Below are positions 52,650 to 60,046 of a stretch of 64,000 bases of DNA, piece by piece. The first letter of the stretch is position 1, and every line of letters starts with the position of its first letter. The DNA is from Phytopseudomonas daroniae (lineage in GTDB: Bacteria > Pseudomonadota > Gammaproteobacteria > Pseudomonadales > Pseudomonadaceae). Position numbers and translations under genes: made by a program. The notes under the pieces are model-generated. The model saw nothing but the letters and a program-made list of their open reading frames with translations, did no database searches and had not been told where the DNA came from. The stretch covers positions 207,792-271,791 of the forward strand of contig NZ_QJUI01000005.1 in NCBI RefSeq assembly GCF_004327285.1, read 5' to 3'.

Positions 52650-54453
52650 GCGTGGCGATCTCCACAAGGGAAGCAGGTTGCAGCCAGTCCGGCAGGCGGC
52701 TGCTGGCGTGGCCCGAGCAGGCGGCGTCGACGCACTCGGCCAGGCTGGCGAAGTGCACCGCACGGCCGACCAGCCCCGGCGCGTAATGGGCGTATTTGCC
52801 CGAATTGGTCATCAGCGTGCGGCAGCCGGTTGGTACCACCGGCTCGCCGAGCATGCACCAGCAGGTATCGGTCACCAGCGTCGCACCGAAGGCTTCCAGC
52901 ACGGTGAGATAACCGGCCGCGCGGGCCTGCTCGAGAATCGCCCGGCCGCAGGTGATCACCAGGCTCACCTCGGCATGCTTGCTGCGGCCCTCGCAAAGCG
53001 CGGCCAGGCGAGCGAATTCGCTGAGCGAGAAATGCGGATTGCCAAGCGCGATCAGCCCTACCTCGGCTTCATCAGCGCTGTTGAGTTCGTCCCAGCTGCG
53101 ACGCAGATCGGCGAGGGTGACCCGCTCGGTGGGCGCCGATTCGGCGCTGTGGATAACTTTCTCCGGGTGCTTGGCTTCCGGGGTCACCCCGGCGATATGG
53201 AACAGCGGTGCTGCCGAGCTGGTGGCGAATGCGGCGCCAAAGGCCTTGAGATCGTCCAGGCTCGGCTCGGCCTGCTCCAGCCCGCGCACCAGTGGAATAT
53301 GACTGCCGCAGAGCAGGCCGACGTGGTAGCCGAGCAGCGGGTAGAAGGCATCGTCCAGCCCGGCGAGCGCCGGCAGCTCGACCTGCAGGCTGGCCAGACG
53401 CTGTTCGTCGAGGTGACAGCCGACCCTGGGCGCGCGGCCGGTGAGGGCGATGCAGATATCCAGGTAGTCCGGGTATTTCAGGGTGCGCGCGCCGAGCACG
53501 CTATTGGCGTAGACCACCGCATTGGATTCGGCCCAGACGATCTGCTCGCCCTCGACTGGCGCGCTGTCCAGCAGGTAGGGCGCGCAGGTGAAACTGAGCT
53601 GCGCACCCATGGCCATATAGGCATCGCCAAGCGCGCTGGCCGGTTCGCCGAATGCGGCATCAATGCCCAGGGCACGCCAGCGGCGCTGATCCACGGAAAT
53701 CGAGTTGAGGGTGGTCGGTACCCGTACCTTGGCGCCCCAGGCCACCAACTGTTCGGCGAAGCGCAGGCTGGCCGGGCCGGTGTAGATGCAGCCGTCGATA
53801 TGCGCCTGGCTGACATCCAGCAACTCGCGGGCACCCTGCAGCTCGGCCATGCGCAGCACCAGTTGCATGGCGATCTGCGCGGCCTTGCCATGAGCGCCAT
53901 CGAGCAGGGCTCGGTCACCTTCATTGAGGTGCAACGCGGTACTGAACGGTCGTTGTTCGCGTAGCGACGCCACCGTAGTCGGTCGGGCATCGGCAGGACG
54001 TTGTGGATAAAGTGTCAGGCGCTCGCCCTCCAGGCGCGCATAGGCCTGGCCGCGCAGGCGGGAGAAGGCGTCGTGGCCGATGCTCAATACGGCGATAGAG
54101 CGCTGGAACAGCAGCTCGGCCACCAGTACGCCAAGGGTCAGAATCTCATCGGCCTCGGCCAGCACCAGAGCGGTCGGTGCGTGCTCGCCGCTGAGCAGCT
54201 CCATCATCACGCTGCTGCCGGTGCAGGAGCCGCGACCGCTGGGAATCGCCAGCACGCGGCCGGCGAGGTTCTGTCCGCTCAGCGGGTGATGACGGTCGAT
54301 CACCTCGCCAGTGAACGGATCGACGCCGCCCCAGAAGCTCAGGCCCATCTCGGCGAACAGCAACTCACCCTCGGCGCAGCCGGCGACCAGGCTGCGGCCC
54401 TGGAGGGCGCAGGCGTCGGGGCTGAGCGAGGTGGGTTCCACGGCTGCTGGCAT
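52642..54453 (-). CDS. Fused aconitase X, probable cis-3-hydroxy-L-proline dehydratase, 603 aa
   Basis: Aconitase X proteins of bacterial hydroxyproline clusters dehydrate cis-3-hydroxy-L-proline to pyrroline-2-carboxylate. Both parts are in one chain: a DUF126/swivel small domain (about 15-150, with PSGRGSCTGSSVMMELL) and a DUF521 catalytic domain (about 165-590, with DGAHGKAAQIAMQLVLRMAEL, AHIDGCIYTGPASLRF and VPTTLNSISVDQRRW). Candidate Fe-S cysteines lie in CIYTGP, CGSHIP and DTCWCMLGEP. In other taxa the two domains are often separate proteins. Its placement inside the ABC transporter operon suggests uptake and dehydration of the same compound. Confidence 0.88.
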   Translation of the reverse strand: MPAAVEPTSLSPDACALQGRSLVAGCAEGELLFAEMGLSFWGGVDPFTGEVIDRHHPLSGQNLAGRVLAIPSGRGSCTGSSVMMELLSGEHAPTALVLAEADEILTLGVLVAELLFQRSIAVLSIGHDAFSRLRGQAYARLEGERLTLYPQRPADARPTTVASLREQRPFSTALHLNEGDRALLDGAHGKAAQIAMQLVLRMAELQGARELLDVSQAHIDGCIYTGPASLRFAEQLVAWGAKVRVPTTLNSISVDQRRWRALGIDAAFGEPASALGDAYMAMGAQLSFTCAPYLLDSAPVEGEQIVWAESNAVVYANSVLGARTLKYPDYLDICIALTGRAPRVGCHLDEQRLASLQVELPALAGLDDAFYPLLGYHVGLLCGSHIPLVRGLEQAEPSLDDLKAFGAAFATSSAAPLFHIAGVTPEAKHPEKVIHSAESAPTERVTLADLRRSWDELNSADEAEVGLIALGNPHFSLSEFARLAALCEGRSKHAEVSLVITCGRAILEQARAAGYLTVLEAFGATLVTDTCWCMLGEPVVPTGCRTLMTNSGKYAHYAPGLVGRAVHFASLAECVDAACSGHASSRLPDWLQPASLVEIATHV

Positions 54454-54508
54454 CGATGAGCTCCAGATAGGAATAAGGTCGAGCGTTGTTCCGGTTGGGT
54501 GTTGCCGA

Positions 54509-54675
54509 CGTAGGGTGGGTTAGCGGCGCTATGCCTCGCAATCTCAGACGCCGTTCCCTCGGCGCGTCGCGTAACCCACCAGGCGATAGTCGGCGTTGCG
54601 ACCATGGTGGGTTACGGCGCCGCGGGAAATCGCACTCGGTATGCGGCCTGAAACAGGCGCCTAACCCACCCTACA
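54509..54675. repeat. Long imperfect palindrome CGTAGGGTGGGTTAG...CTAACCCACCCTAC (copy 9)
   Basis: Outer arms CGTAGGGTGGGTTAGCGGCG and GGCGCCTAACCCACCCTAC enclose a second pair, GCGTAACCCACCA and TGGTGGGTTACGGCGC. 167 bp, no ORF. It fills the space between the binding-protein gene and the aconitase X gene and could reduce read-through so that the binding protein is made in excess (inference). Confidence 0.82.
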
Positions 54676-54686
54676 TGGCGGTCAAA

Positions 54687-55505
54687 TCAGTAATACACGC
54701 CCGGTACGGTCAGGTTGGCCGGTTTGATGTCGTCGCCGACCCACTTCTTCCACAGCTCTTCGTAGCGGCCGCTGCGTACCTGCTGGTTGACGAACAGGTT
54801 GAGATAATTGATCAGACCGTATTCGTCGCGCTTGGCCGCCAGGGACACGTAGTCGACGACATAGGGTGCGTCACCGACCACTTTCAGGCCCTTGTACTTG
54901 CCGGACTGGAGGGTGGCGGCGGCGACCGTGTTGGTCACCACGGTGGCGGCGATATGACCCTGGGCGACGGCGAGGATGGTGTCGTTCTGCGACTGGTAGG
55001 CGCGGAAGCTGCCGCCACCCCAGGCCTTGACGTCCTTCTCCAGGGCGATGGCCTCGTAGGTACCGCTGGTGTTGCCCACCGGCTTGCCCTTGAGGTCTTC
55101 GTAGCCGTTGATGCCGGTATCTTCGCGGGTCAGCACGACCATCTGGAAGGCGAAGTAGGGCACGGTCATGCCCACGGTCTTGGCGCGCTCCAGGGTGTCC
55201 GAGGTGGAGGCGACGATCACGTCGGCGCGACCGGATACCAGGGCCGGGATACGATCGGGGAAGGGCGTCTCGACCACTTCGGCATCGACGCCGAGGACTT
55301 TCGCCAGGTCGTTGCAATAGTCGACGTCGAAGCCGATCGGCTGGTTCTTGTCGTCACGCGAGCCCATCGGCGGGAAGTCCAGGGTCACGGCGCAGCGCAG
55401 CTTGCCGGACTCGATGATCGAGTCGAGTTTGTCGGCGTGGACGGTGCCGATCAGGGTGCTGCTGAGTACTGCGCTGAGGGCTACGGCAAAAGCGGGGTTT
55501 TTCAT
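54687..55505 (-). CDS. ABC transporter substrate-binding protein (polar amino acid family 3)
   Basis: 272-aa periplasmic binding protein with signal peptide MKNPAFAVALSAVLSSTLIGTVHA. The SBP_bac_3 core starts DKLDSIIESGKLRCAVTLDFPPMGSRDD, with the ligand motifs FDVDYCNDLAKVLG, GRADVIVASTSDTLERAKTVGMTVPYF and KGKPVGNTSGTYEAIALEKDV. It is the first gene of the transporter/aconitase X operon, although a long palindrome separates it from the next gene. An exact TCGTATACGA palindrome lies 43 bp before its ATG. Confidence 0.93.
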   Translation of the reverse strand: MKNPAFAVALSAVLSSTLIGTVHADKLDSIIESGKLRCAVTLDFPPMGSRDDKNQPIGFDVDYCNDLAKVLGVDAEVVETPFPDRIPALVSGRADVIVASTSDTLERAKTVGMTVPYFAFQMVVLTREDTGINGYEDLKGKPVGNTSGTYEAIALEKDVKAWGGGSFRAYQSQNDTILAVAQGHIAATVVTNTVAAATLQSGKYKGLKVVGDAPYVVDYVSLAAKRDEYGLINYLNLFVNQQVRSGRYEELWKKWVGDDIKPANLTVPGVYY

Positions 55506-55547
55506 AGGGGCCTCGAAAGTGTGCAGACAAAAACGTTATAGGAGATT

Positions 55548-55557
55548 TCGTATACGA
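55548..55557. promoter_or_regulatory. Candidate GntR-type operator TCGTATACGA upstream of the ABC operon
   Basis: Perfect 10-bp palindrome in GGAGATTTCGTATACGATATTTC, followed by ATATTTCATATG, which may be a second, weaker site. It shares its ten central bases with the site in front of lhpC, so the two units probably share a regulator. Confidence 0.6.
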
Positions 55558-55726
55558 TATTTCATATGCAACGGCTGTGCCTGTTCTACGACCTGCCGCT
55601 GCAGGCCCCATGAGCCATGGGTCGAGCGGGGGAGAGGGGAAAAGCTGGCCGACGTTACCGGAGGCGCGGTGTTACATATGGGAGCGATGCATCTCCCATG
55701 GCGCCCCATTTGGGAACACCGCTGGT

Positions 55727-55780
55727 TAGGGTCTGTTGACGTTTCACGCACGGCTCGCGTTGAAACGTCAACAGACCCTA
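55727..55780. mobile_element. Minimal 52-bp form of the AGGGTCTGTTGACGTTTCA element, flanked by TA
   Basis: Left end AGGGTCTGTTGACGTTTCA (55728-55746) and right end TGAAACGTCAACAGACCCT (55761-55779), with 14 bp between and TA on both sides. The first 27 bp of the left arm match the 267-bp element in the tad locus, so it looks like an internal-deletion derivative. The right TA plus the preceding C give the TAG stop codon of the adjoining AraC gene. Confidence 0.85.
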
Positions 55781-56530
55781 GCAACCCTTGTGCGAGTCGC
55801 GAAACTGGCTGGGCGTCAGCCCGGTAAGCGCACGAAACTGTCGGCTGAAGGCACTGTGGTCGGTGTAGCCGCAGCGCAGAGCGATCTCGGTGATCGGCAG
55901 GGTTTGCAGCAGCAGGCGGCTGGCTTCGCCAAGGCGCGCCTTGTGAATCATCTGCCGCGGGGTGAGCTGGAAGATGCGTTTGCAGTGGCGTTCCAGTTGA
56001 GCCACCGACAAGCCTGCCAGTTCGGTGAGTTCGGCCAGGCTGATCGGCCGGGCGAAGTGCTCGCGGATATGCGCATCCACCGCCGCCAGTTTCGGATAGG
56101 CGGGGTGGCTGGATTGTGGCAACTGCACATCGCGGGAAATGCCGGCCAAACCGATGATCTCGCCCACCTGATTGCGCAGCGCCAGTTTGTGGGTCAGGCA
56201 CCAGACGGGCTGGTTGCCGTAATAGAGGTGCAGTTCCAGTTGGTCGGCGAGTTGGCTGCCGTCCTTGAGTACCCGACGATCCTGCGCCGTATAGGAGGGG
56301 CCGAAGCTGGCCGGGAACACCTGTTCGGCGGTCATCCCAAGCAGTTTGCCCTTGCTCTTGAAGCCCAGTCGCTGTGCCAGGGTCTGGTTGACCAGGGCGT
56401 ATCGGGTCTGCGTGTCCTTGATGAAAAACACCACCTCGGGCATGGCATCGAGCAGCGGCTCGATCTGCCGGAGGCTGCTGATCAAAGTCGGCAGGTCGTG
56501 GTGGGGCGCGATGGGCAACAGGCTTTGCAT
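55778..56530 (-). CDS. PAS/AraC-family transcriptional regulator (LhpR-like)
   Basis: Regulator with an N-terminal PAS-type sensing domain (PLLDAMPEVVFFIKDTQTRYALVNQTLAQRLG) and a C-terminal AraC double HTH (ISLAELTELAGLSVAQLERHCKRIF; ITEIALRCGYTDHSAFSRQFRALTGLTPSQFR). Hydroxyproline catabolism in P. aeruginosa is governed by an AraC-type LhpR, and the position beside the lhp genes supports that role (inference). The start is uncertain: ATG 56530 gives 251 aa, a GTG at 56638 would give 286. The stop codon is formed by the end of the 52-bp inverted-repeat element, so the native C-terminus may have been a few residues longer. Confidence 0.85.
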   Translation of the reverse strand: MQSLLPIAPHHDLPTLISSLRQIEPLLDAMPEVVFFIKDTQTRYALVNQTLAQRLGFKSKGKLLGMTAEQVFPASFGPSYTAQDRRVLKDGSQLADQLELHLYYGNQPVWCLTHKLALRNQVGEIIGLAGISRDVQLPQSSHPAYPKLAAVDAHIREHFARPISLAELTELAGLSVAQLERHCKRIFQLTPRQMIHKARLGEASRLLLQTLPITEIALRCGYTDHSAFSRQFRALTGLTPSQFRDSHKGC

Positions 56531-56739
56531 GATGTCTGCGAGCTGGTCAGGAACCGCTGAGCCTAGCGTGTCGACCGCCGCCAGGAAAATGTACCGTCTG
56601 GTTAATTTCTGCGTGCGACGTGAATCTTTTCGGTGCACACTTGCAAGTCATACCAATTATTACAAACAGCACCGCCGACTATCCTCAGATAACGGCGTCG
56701 ATGCTGCGTTTTCGTGCTTCTGAAAAATGGGATTGAACG

Positions 56740-59157
56740 ATGAAGAATGGTAAAGGTGCCTCACGCGGCACACGTGCACTATTGCTGATCGTCGGCGTCT
56801 TGGTCGCCCTGGTCGGTCTTGCCTTGCTTGGCGGCGGTGGTTATCTGGCCAGCCTCGGTGGCAGTTGGTACTTCCTGATCATGGGTCTGGCCGTAGTCGT
56901 CAGCGGCGCACTGATCGCCGCACGCAAGCCCGCGGGCGCCTGGCTGTTCGCCGTGGCCCTGCTCGGCACCCTGGCGTGGGCACTGGCCGATGTCGGCCTG
57001 GTGTTCTGGCCGCTGTTCTCGCGCCTGTTCACCTTTGGCGCAATCGCCCTGGTCGTCGCGCTGATCTACCCAACCCTCAAGAAGGCCGCAGGTGGCCACG
57101 GTGGGCGGGGCGCCTACGCGCTGGCGGGCATTCTGGGCGTGGCGCTGATCGCCGGCTTCAGCGGCACTTTCGTGGCACACCCCACGGTGGCGGCAACGGG
57201 CGATGGCCCGGCTGTGACGCCGATCGACCCGGCCCAGGCTCAGAAGAACTGGGAGCACTACGGCAATACCGCGGGCGGTAGCCGCTTCGCCGCGCTGGAT
57301 CAGATCACCCGCGCCAACGTGAAGGATCTGCAGGTCGCCTGGACGTACCACACGGGCGACGTGGCGGAGAGCGACGGTAACGGTGCCGAGGATCAGCTCA
57401 CCCCGTTGCAGGTGGGTGACAAGGTTTTCCTGTGCACGCCGCACAACAACATCATCGCCCTCAATGCCGATACCGGCCGCGAGCTGTGGCGCAACGATAT
57501 CAACGCCCAGTCTTCGGTGTGGCAGCGTTGCCGTGGCCTGGCCTACTTCGATGCTGACGCACCGCTGCAGCAACCCAGTGCGGCGGGCGCCGCCCCGGTG
57601 CCGAGCGTGGCGCTGGCCGAAGGCGCCAACTGTCGTCGCCGTGTGTTGACCAATACCATCGATGCCCGCCTGATCGCGGTCGACGCCGATACCGGCGAGC
57701 TGTGCCAGGGCTTCGGTGACAACGGCCAGGTCGACCTCAAGGCCGGCCTGGGCGACGCGCCCGATCCCTTCTACCAGCTCACCTCGCCGCCGCTGCTGGC
57801 CGGCACCACCGTGGTGGTCGGTGGACGCGTGGCCGATAACGTGCAGACCGACATGCCGGGTGGTGTGATCCGTGGCTTCGATGTTGCCACCGGTGCCATG
57901 CGCTGGGCGTTCGACCCGGGTAACCCCGAAGAGCGCCAGGCCCCGACCGATGGCCGGAGCTACGTGCGCAGCACGCCGAATTCGTGGGCACCGATGTCTT
58001 ACGACCCGGCGATGAACACCGTATTCCTGCCCATGGGCAGTTCGTCCACTGATCTTTACGGTGCCGAACGTACCGCGCTGAACCACAAGTACGGCGCCTC
58101 CATTCTGGCGCTGGACGCCACCACCGGCGCGGAGAAATGGGTCTACCAGACGGTGCACAACGACCTCTGGGATTTCGATCTGCCGATGCAGCCAAGCCTG
58201 ATCGACTTCCCCAAGGCGGACGGCAGCAAGGTGCCTGCCGTGGTGATCGGCACCAAGGCCGGGCAGATCTTCGTGCTCGACCGCGCCACCGGCCAGCCGC
58301 TGACCGAGGTCAAAGACGTACCGGTCAAGGCCGCTGACATCAAGAGTGAGCAATATTCGCTCAAGCAGCCGCTGTCGGTGGGCATGCCGCAGATCGGTGC
58401 TCAGCAGCTGACCGAGTCGGATATGTGGGGTGCCACGCCCTTCGACCAGATGCTCTGCCGTATCGCCTTCAAGCAGATGCGCTACGAAGGCTTGTACACC
58501 GCGCCAGGCACCGATGTGTCGCTGAGCTTCCCAGGCTCCCTGGGCGGGATGAACTGGGGCGGCCTGTCCACCGATCCGGTCAACGACTATATCTTCGTCA
58601 ACGACATGCGTCTGGGCCTGTGGGTGCAGATGATCCCGGCGACCAACCAGGGCGCGGCCTCCTCGGGTGGCGAAGCCGTCAACACCGGCATGGGCGCAGT
58701 ACCGCTCAAGGGCACCCCTTACGCGGTCAACAAGAACCGCTTCCTGTCGCTGGCGGGCATTCCCTGCCAGGCGCCGCCGTTCGGCACGCTGACCGCCATC
58801 GATATGAAAACCCGGAAAATCGCCTGGCAGGTGCCAGTCGGCACGGTTGAAGATACCGGCCCGCTGGGCATCAAGATGCGCCTGCCGATGCCAGTTGGCA
58901 TGCCGACACTGGGCGGCTCCCTGGCCACTCAGTCCGGCCTGGTGTTTTTCGCCGGCACCCAGGACTACTACCTGCGTGCCTTCGACAGCGGTACCGGCAA
59001 GGAGGTCTGGAAACAGCGCCTGCCTGTGGGCAGCCAGGGCACGCCGATGACCTACGTGTCGCCGAAGACCGGCAAGCAGTTCATCGTGGTGACCGCGGGT
59101 GGCGCCCGCCAGTCGCCGGATCGTGGTGATTACGTGATTGCCTACGCGCTGCCGTAA
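56740..59157 (+). CDS. gcd: Membrane-bound PQQ-dependent glucose dehydrogenase
   Basis: Oxidises glucose to gluconate in the periplasm and feeds electrons to ubiquinone. 805 aa: five N-terminal membrane helices (residues about 13-145), then the eight-bladed quinoprotein propeller with tryptophan-docking repeats (ALNADTGRELWRNDI; AVDADTGELCQGFGDNGQVDL; ALDATTGAEKWVYQTVHNDLWDFDLPMQPSLID). The latter includes the HNDLWD segment near the PQQ/catalytic site. The C-terminus (LASQ-type GGARQSPDRGDYVIAYALP) is typical of Gcd. It is a single gene with its own terminator. HexR at the window's left end regulates linked glucose metabolism. Confidence 0.95.
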   Translation: MKNGKGASRGTRALLLIVGVLVALVGLALLGGGGYLASLGGSWYFLIMGLAVVVSGALIAARKPAGAWLFAVALLGTLAWALADVGLVFWPLFSRLFTFGAIALVVALIYPTLKKAAGGHGGRGAYALAGILGVALIAGFSGTFVAHPTVAATGDGPAVTPIDPAQAQKNWEHYGNTAGGSRFAALDQITRANVKDLQVAWTYHTGDVAESDGNGAEDQLTPLQVGDKVFLCTPHNNIIALNADTGRELWRNDINAQSSVWQRCRGLAYFDADAPLQQPSAAGAAPVPSVALAEGANCRRRVLTNTIDARLIAVDADTGELCQGFGDNGQVDLKAGLGDAPDPFYQLTSPPLLAGTTVVVGGRVADNVQTDMPGGVIRGFDVATGAMRWAFDPGNPEERQAPTDGRSYVRSTPNSWAPMSYDPAMNTVFLPMGSSSTDLYGAERTALNHKYGASILALDATTGAEKWVYQTVHNDLWDFDLPMQPSLIDFPKADGSKVPAVVIGTKAGQIFVLDRATGQPLTEVKDVPVKAADIKSEQYSLKQPLSVGMPQIGAQQLTESDMWGATPFDQMLCRIAFKQMRYEGLYTAPGTDVSLSFPGSLGGMNWGGLSTDPVNDYIFVNDMRLGLWVQMIPATNQGAASSGGEAVNTGMGAVPLKGTPYAVNKNRFLSLAGIPCQAPPFGTLTAIDMKTRKIAWQVPVGTVEDTGPLGIKMRLPMPVGMPTLGGSLATQSGLVFFAGTQDYYLRAFDSGTGKEVWKQRLPVGSQGTPMTYVSPKTGKQFIVVTAGGARQSPDRGDYVIAYALP

Positions 59158-59178
59158 ATTCACCTGCGCCGTGGCCGA

Positions 59179-59212
59179 GGCCGCATCGCCCGAAAGGGGA
59201 TGCGGCCTTTTT
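59179..59212 (+). terminator. Intrinsic terminator after gcd
   Basis: GGCCGCATC and GATGCGGCC form the stem around GCCCGAAAGGG, followed by TTTTT. It starts 21 bp after the gcd stop. Confidence 0.92.
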
Positions 59213-59296
59213 CGTGTCTGCGATTCGGTTGTGGTGATTCAGCGGGAGCCGCTGTGTGGCCACCAATCGCTACGGAGCGTGTGACCCCGTCGAAAC

Positions 59297-59395
59297 CTGT
59301 AGGCGCTCGCTTGCGAGCGATGCGACGTTTGCCGTTCTGAAAATTTGCGATATGGCTGCCAATCGCCGGCAAGCCGGCTCCTATGGGATCCGCAC
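59297..59395. repeat. REP-like short palindromes
   Basis: GTAGGCGCTCGCTTGCGAGCGATGC (near 59299) and ATCGCCGGCAAGCCGGCTCCTA (near 59367) are classic Pseudomonas REP types in opposite arrangement, followed by CTGTAGTAGCGGGCGATGCGG. The remainder of 59213-59532 holds no gene that I can support. Confidence 0.7.
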
Positions 59396-59532
59396 CTGTA
59401 GTAGCGGGCGATGCGGTTTCACGATGAGCCACAGCCAGCGCATATTTGGCTGGGGAGGCCAGGATCTATGGGCACGCTGCAGCGTTGGCTGTTGCCATGG
59501 GAGCGAGGGGAGGGAGATGAGGCTGAATGCCA

Positions 59533-59872
59533 GAAAGCAGAAAGGGGAGCCGAAGCTCCCCCAAATCTTGTTTGAATCGTCGTTCTTATTAGTGCTACCG
59601 GCCTTTTGTTCTTGTTTTAGCCGCGGCCTCCAAAGGAGGCCAAGAGCGAACGGATTTGTTTGGACGCTGATGTTGCCGTGATCCTAAGATCCAACCCGTC
59701 TGTCGCTGCCTTACAAAGCAGTTTTATTGTTCTCGACCCGGTTGCGGTACAAGTCCGAGGGCGGTCCTCTCCAAAGAAATCAGTTAGCTGCGTCTCTGCG
59801 ATTTTGTCTTTCTTATGCTAGAGCCGTTGTCTTGTTCTTGTTATCAGATGTGTCTTGTTATTTTTGTTGTGC
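59533..59872 (-). ncRNA. CrcZ/CrcY/CrcX-family sRNA that sequesters Hfq-Crc
   Basis: About 340 nt read on the minus strand, with five A-rich CA motifs (AANAANAA) of the Hfq/Crc target type: ACAACAAAAATAACAAG (59853-59870), ATAACAAGAACAAGACAAC (59826-59844), GAACAATAAAAC (near 59725), TAAAACAAGAACAAAAGG (59602-59620) and CTAATAAGAACGACG (near 59585). The 3' end is a GGGGAGC-TTCG-GCTCCCC terminator stem (59544-59562) followed by TTTCTGCTTT. A sigma-54 promoter and GTTACCG boxes lie upstream, as expected for a CbrB-activated gene. In pseudomonads these RNAs lift catabolite repression of secondary carbon sources. Which paralogue it is cannot be decided without cbrB nearby. Confidence 0.85.
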
Positions 59873-59882
59873 GGAACATAGA

Positions 59883-59897
59883 GCATATCCTGTGCCA
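59883..59897 (-). promoter_or_regulatory. Sigma-54 (RpoN) promoter of the CrcZ-type sRNA
   Basis: On the minus strand TTGGCACAGGATATGCTC: GG at -25/-24 and GC at -13/-12 are twelve bases apart, matching the TGGCAC-N5-TTGC consensus with one change. The predicted +1 is at about 59871, beginning CACAACAAAAATAAC. Confidence 0.85.
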
Positions 59898-59972
59898 ATT
59901 TTAGAATATCTATATTTTTCAATGACTTAGTATTTTAATGATTTTGTGATGTCCGCTTTGACCGTGAAAAGC

Positions 59973-60000
59973 GTTACCGCACTACCCGGTTTTGTTACCG
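59973..60000. promoter_or_regulatory. Candidate CbrB activator sites (two GTTACCG boxes)
   Basis: GTTACCG at 59973-59979 and again at 59994-60000, with starts 21 bp apart (two helical turns), 80-105 bp upstream of the sigma-54 promoter. CbrB subsites contain GTTAC/GTAAC (family knowledge). The position fits an enhancer. Confidence 0.6.
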
Positions 60001-60046
60001 TTTGATTGTGATTGGAACACTTTGTCATAAATGAGAGGCATTACCG

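Noticed and set aside
55536..56201. Minus-strand ORF running through the short MITE and the AraC gene
   Set aside because: Out of frame with the conserved AraC/PAS coding sequence and low-complexity in composition.
56779..59163. Minus-strand ORF of nearly 800 codons opposite gcd
   Set aside because: Composition is antisense-like, and the plus-strand quinoprotein repeats are unambiguous.
59727..59930. 67-codon plus-strand ORF in the AT-rich gap after gcd
   Set aside because: It lacks a ribosome site and lies antisense to the CrcZ-type sRNA and its promoter, which explain the base composition.
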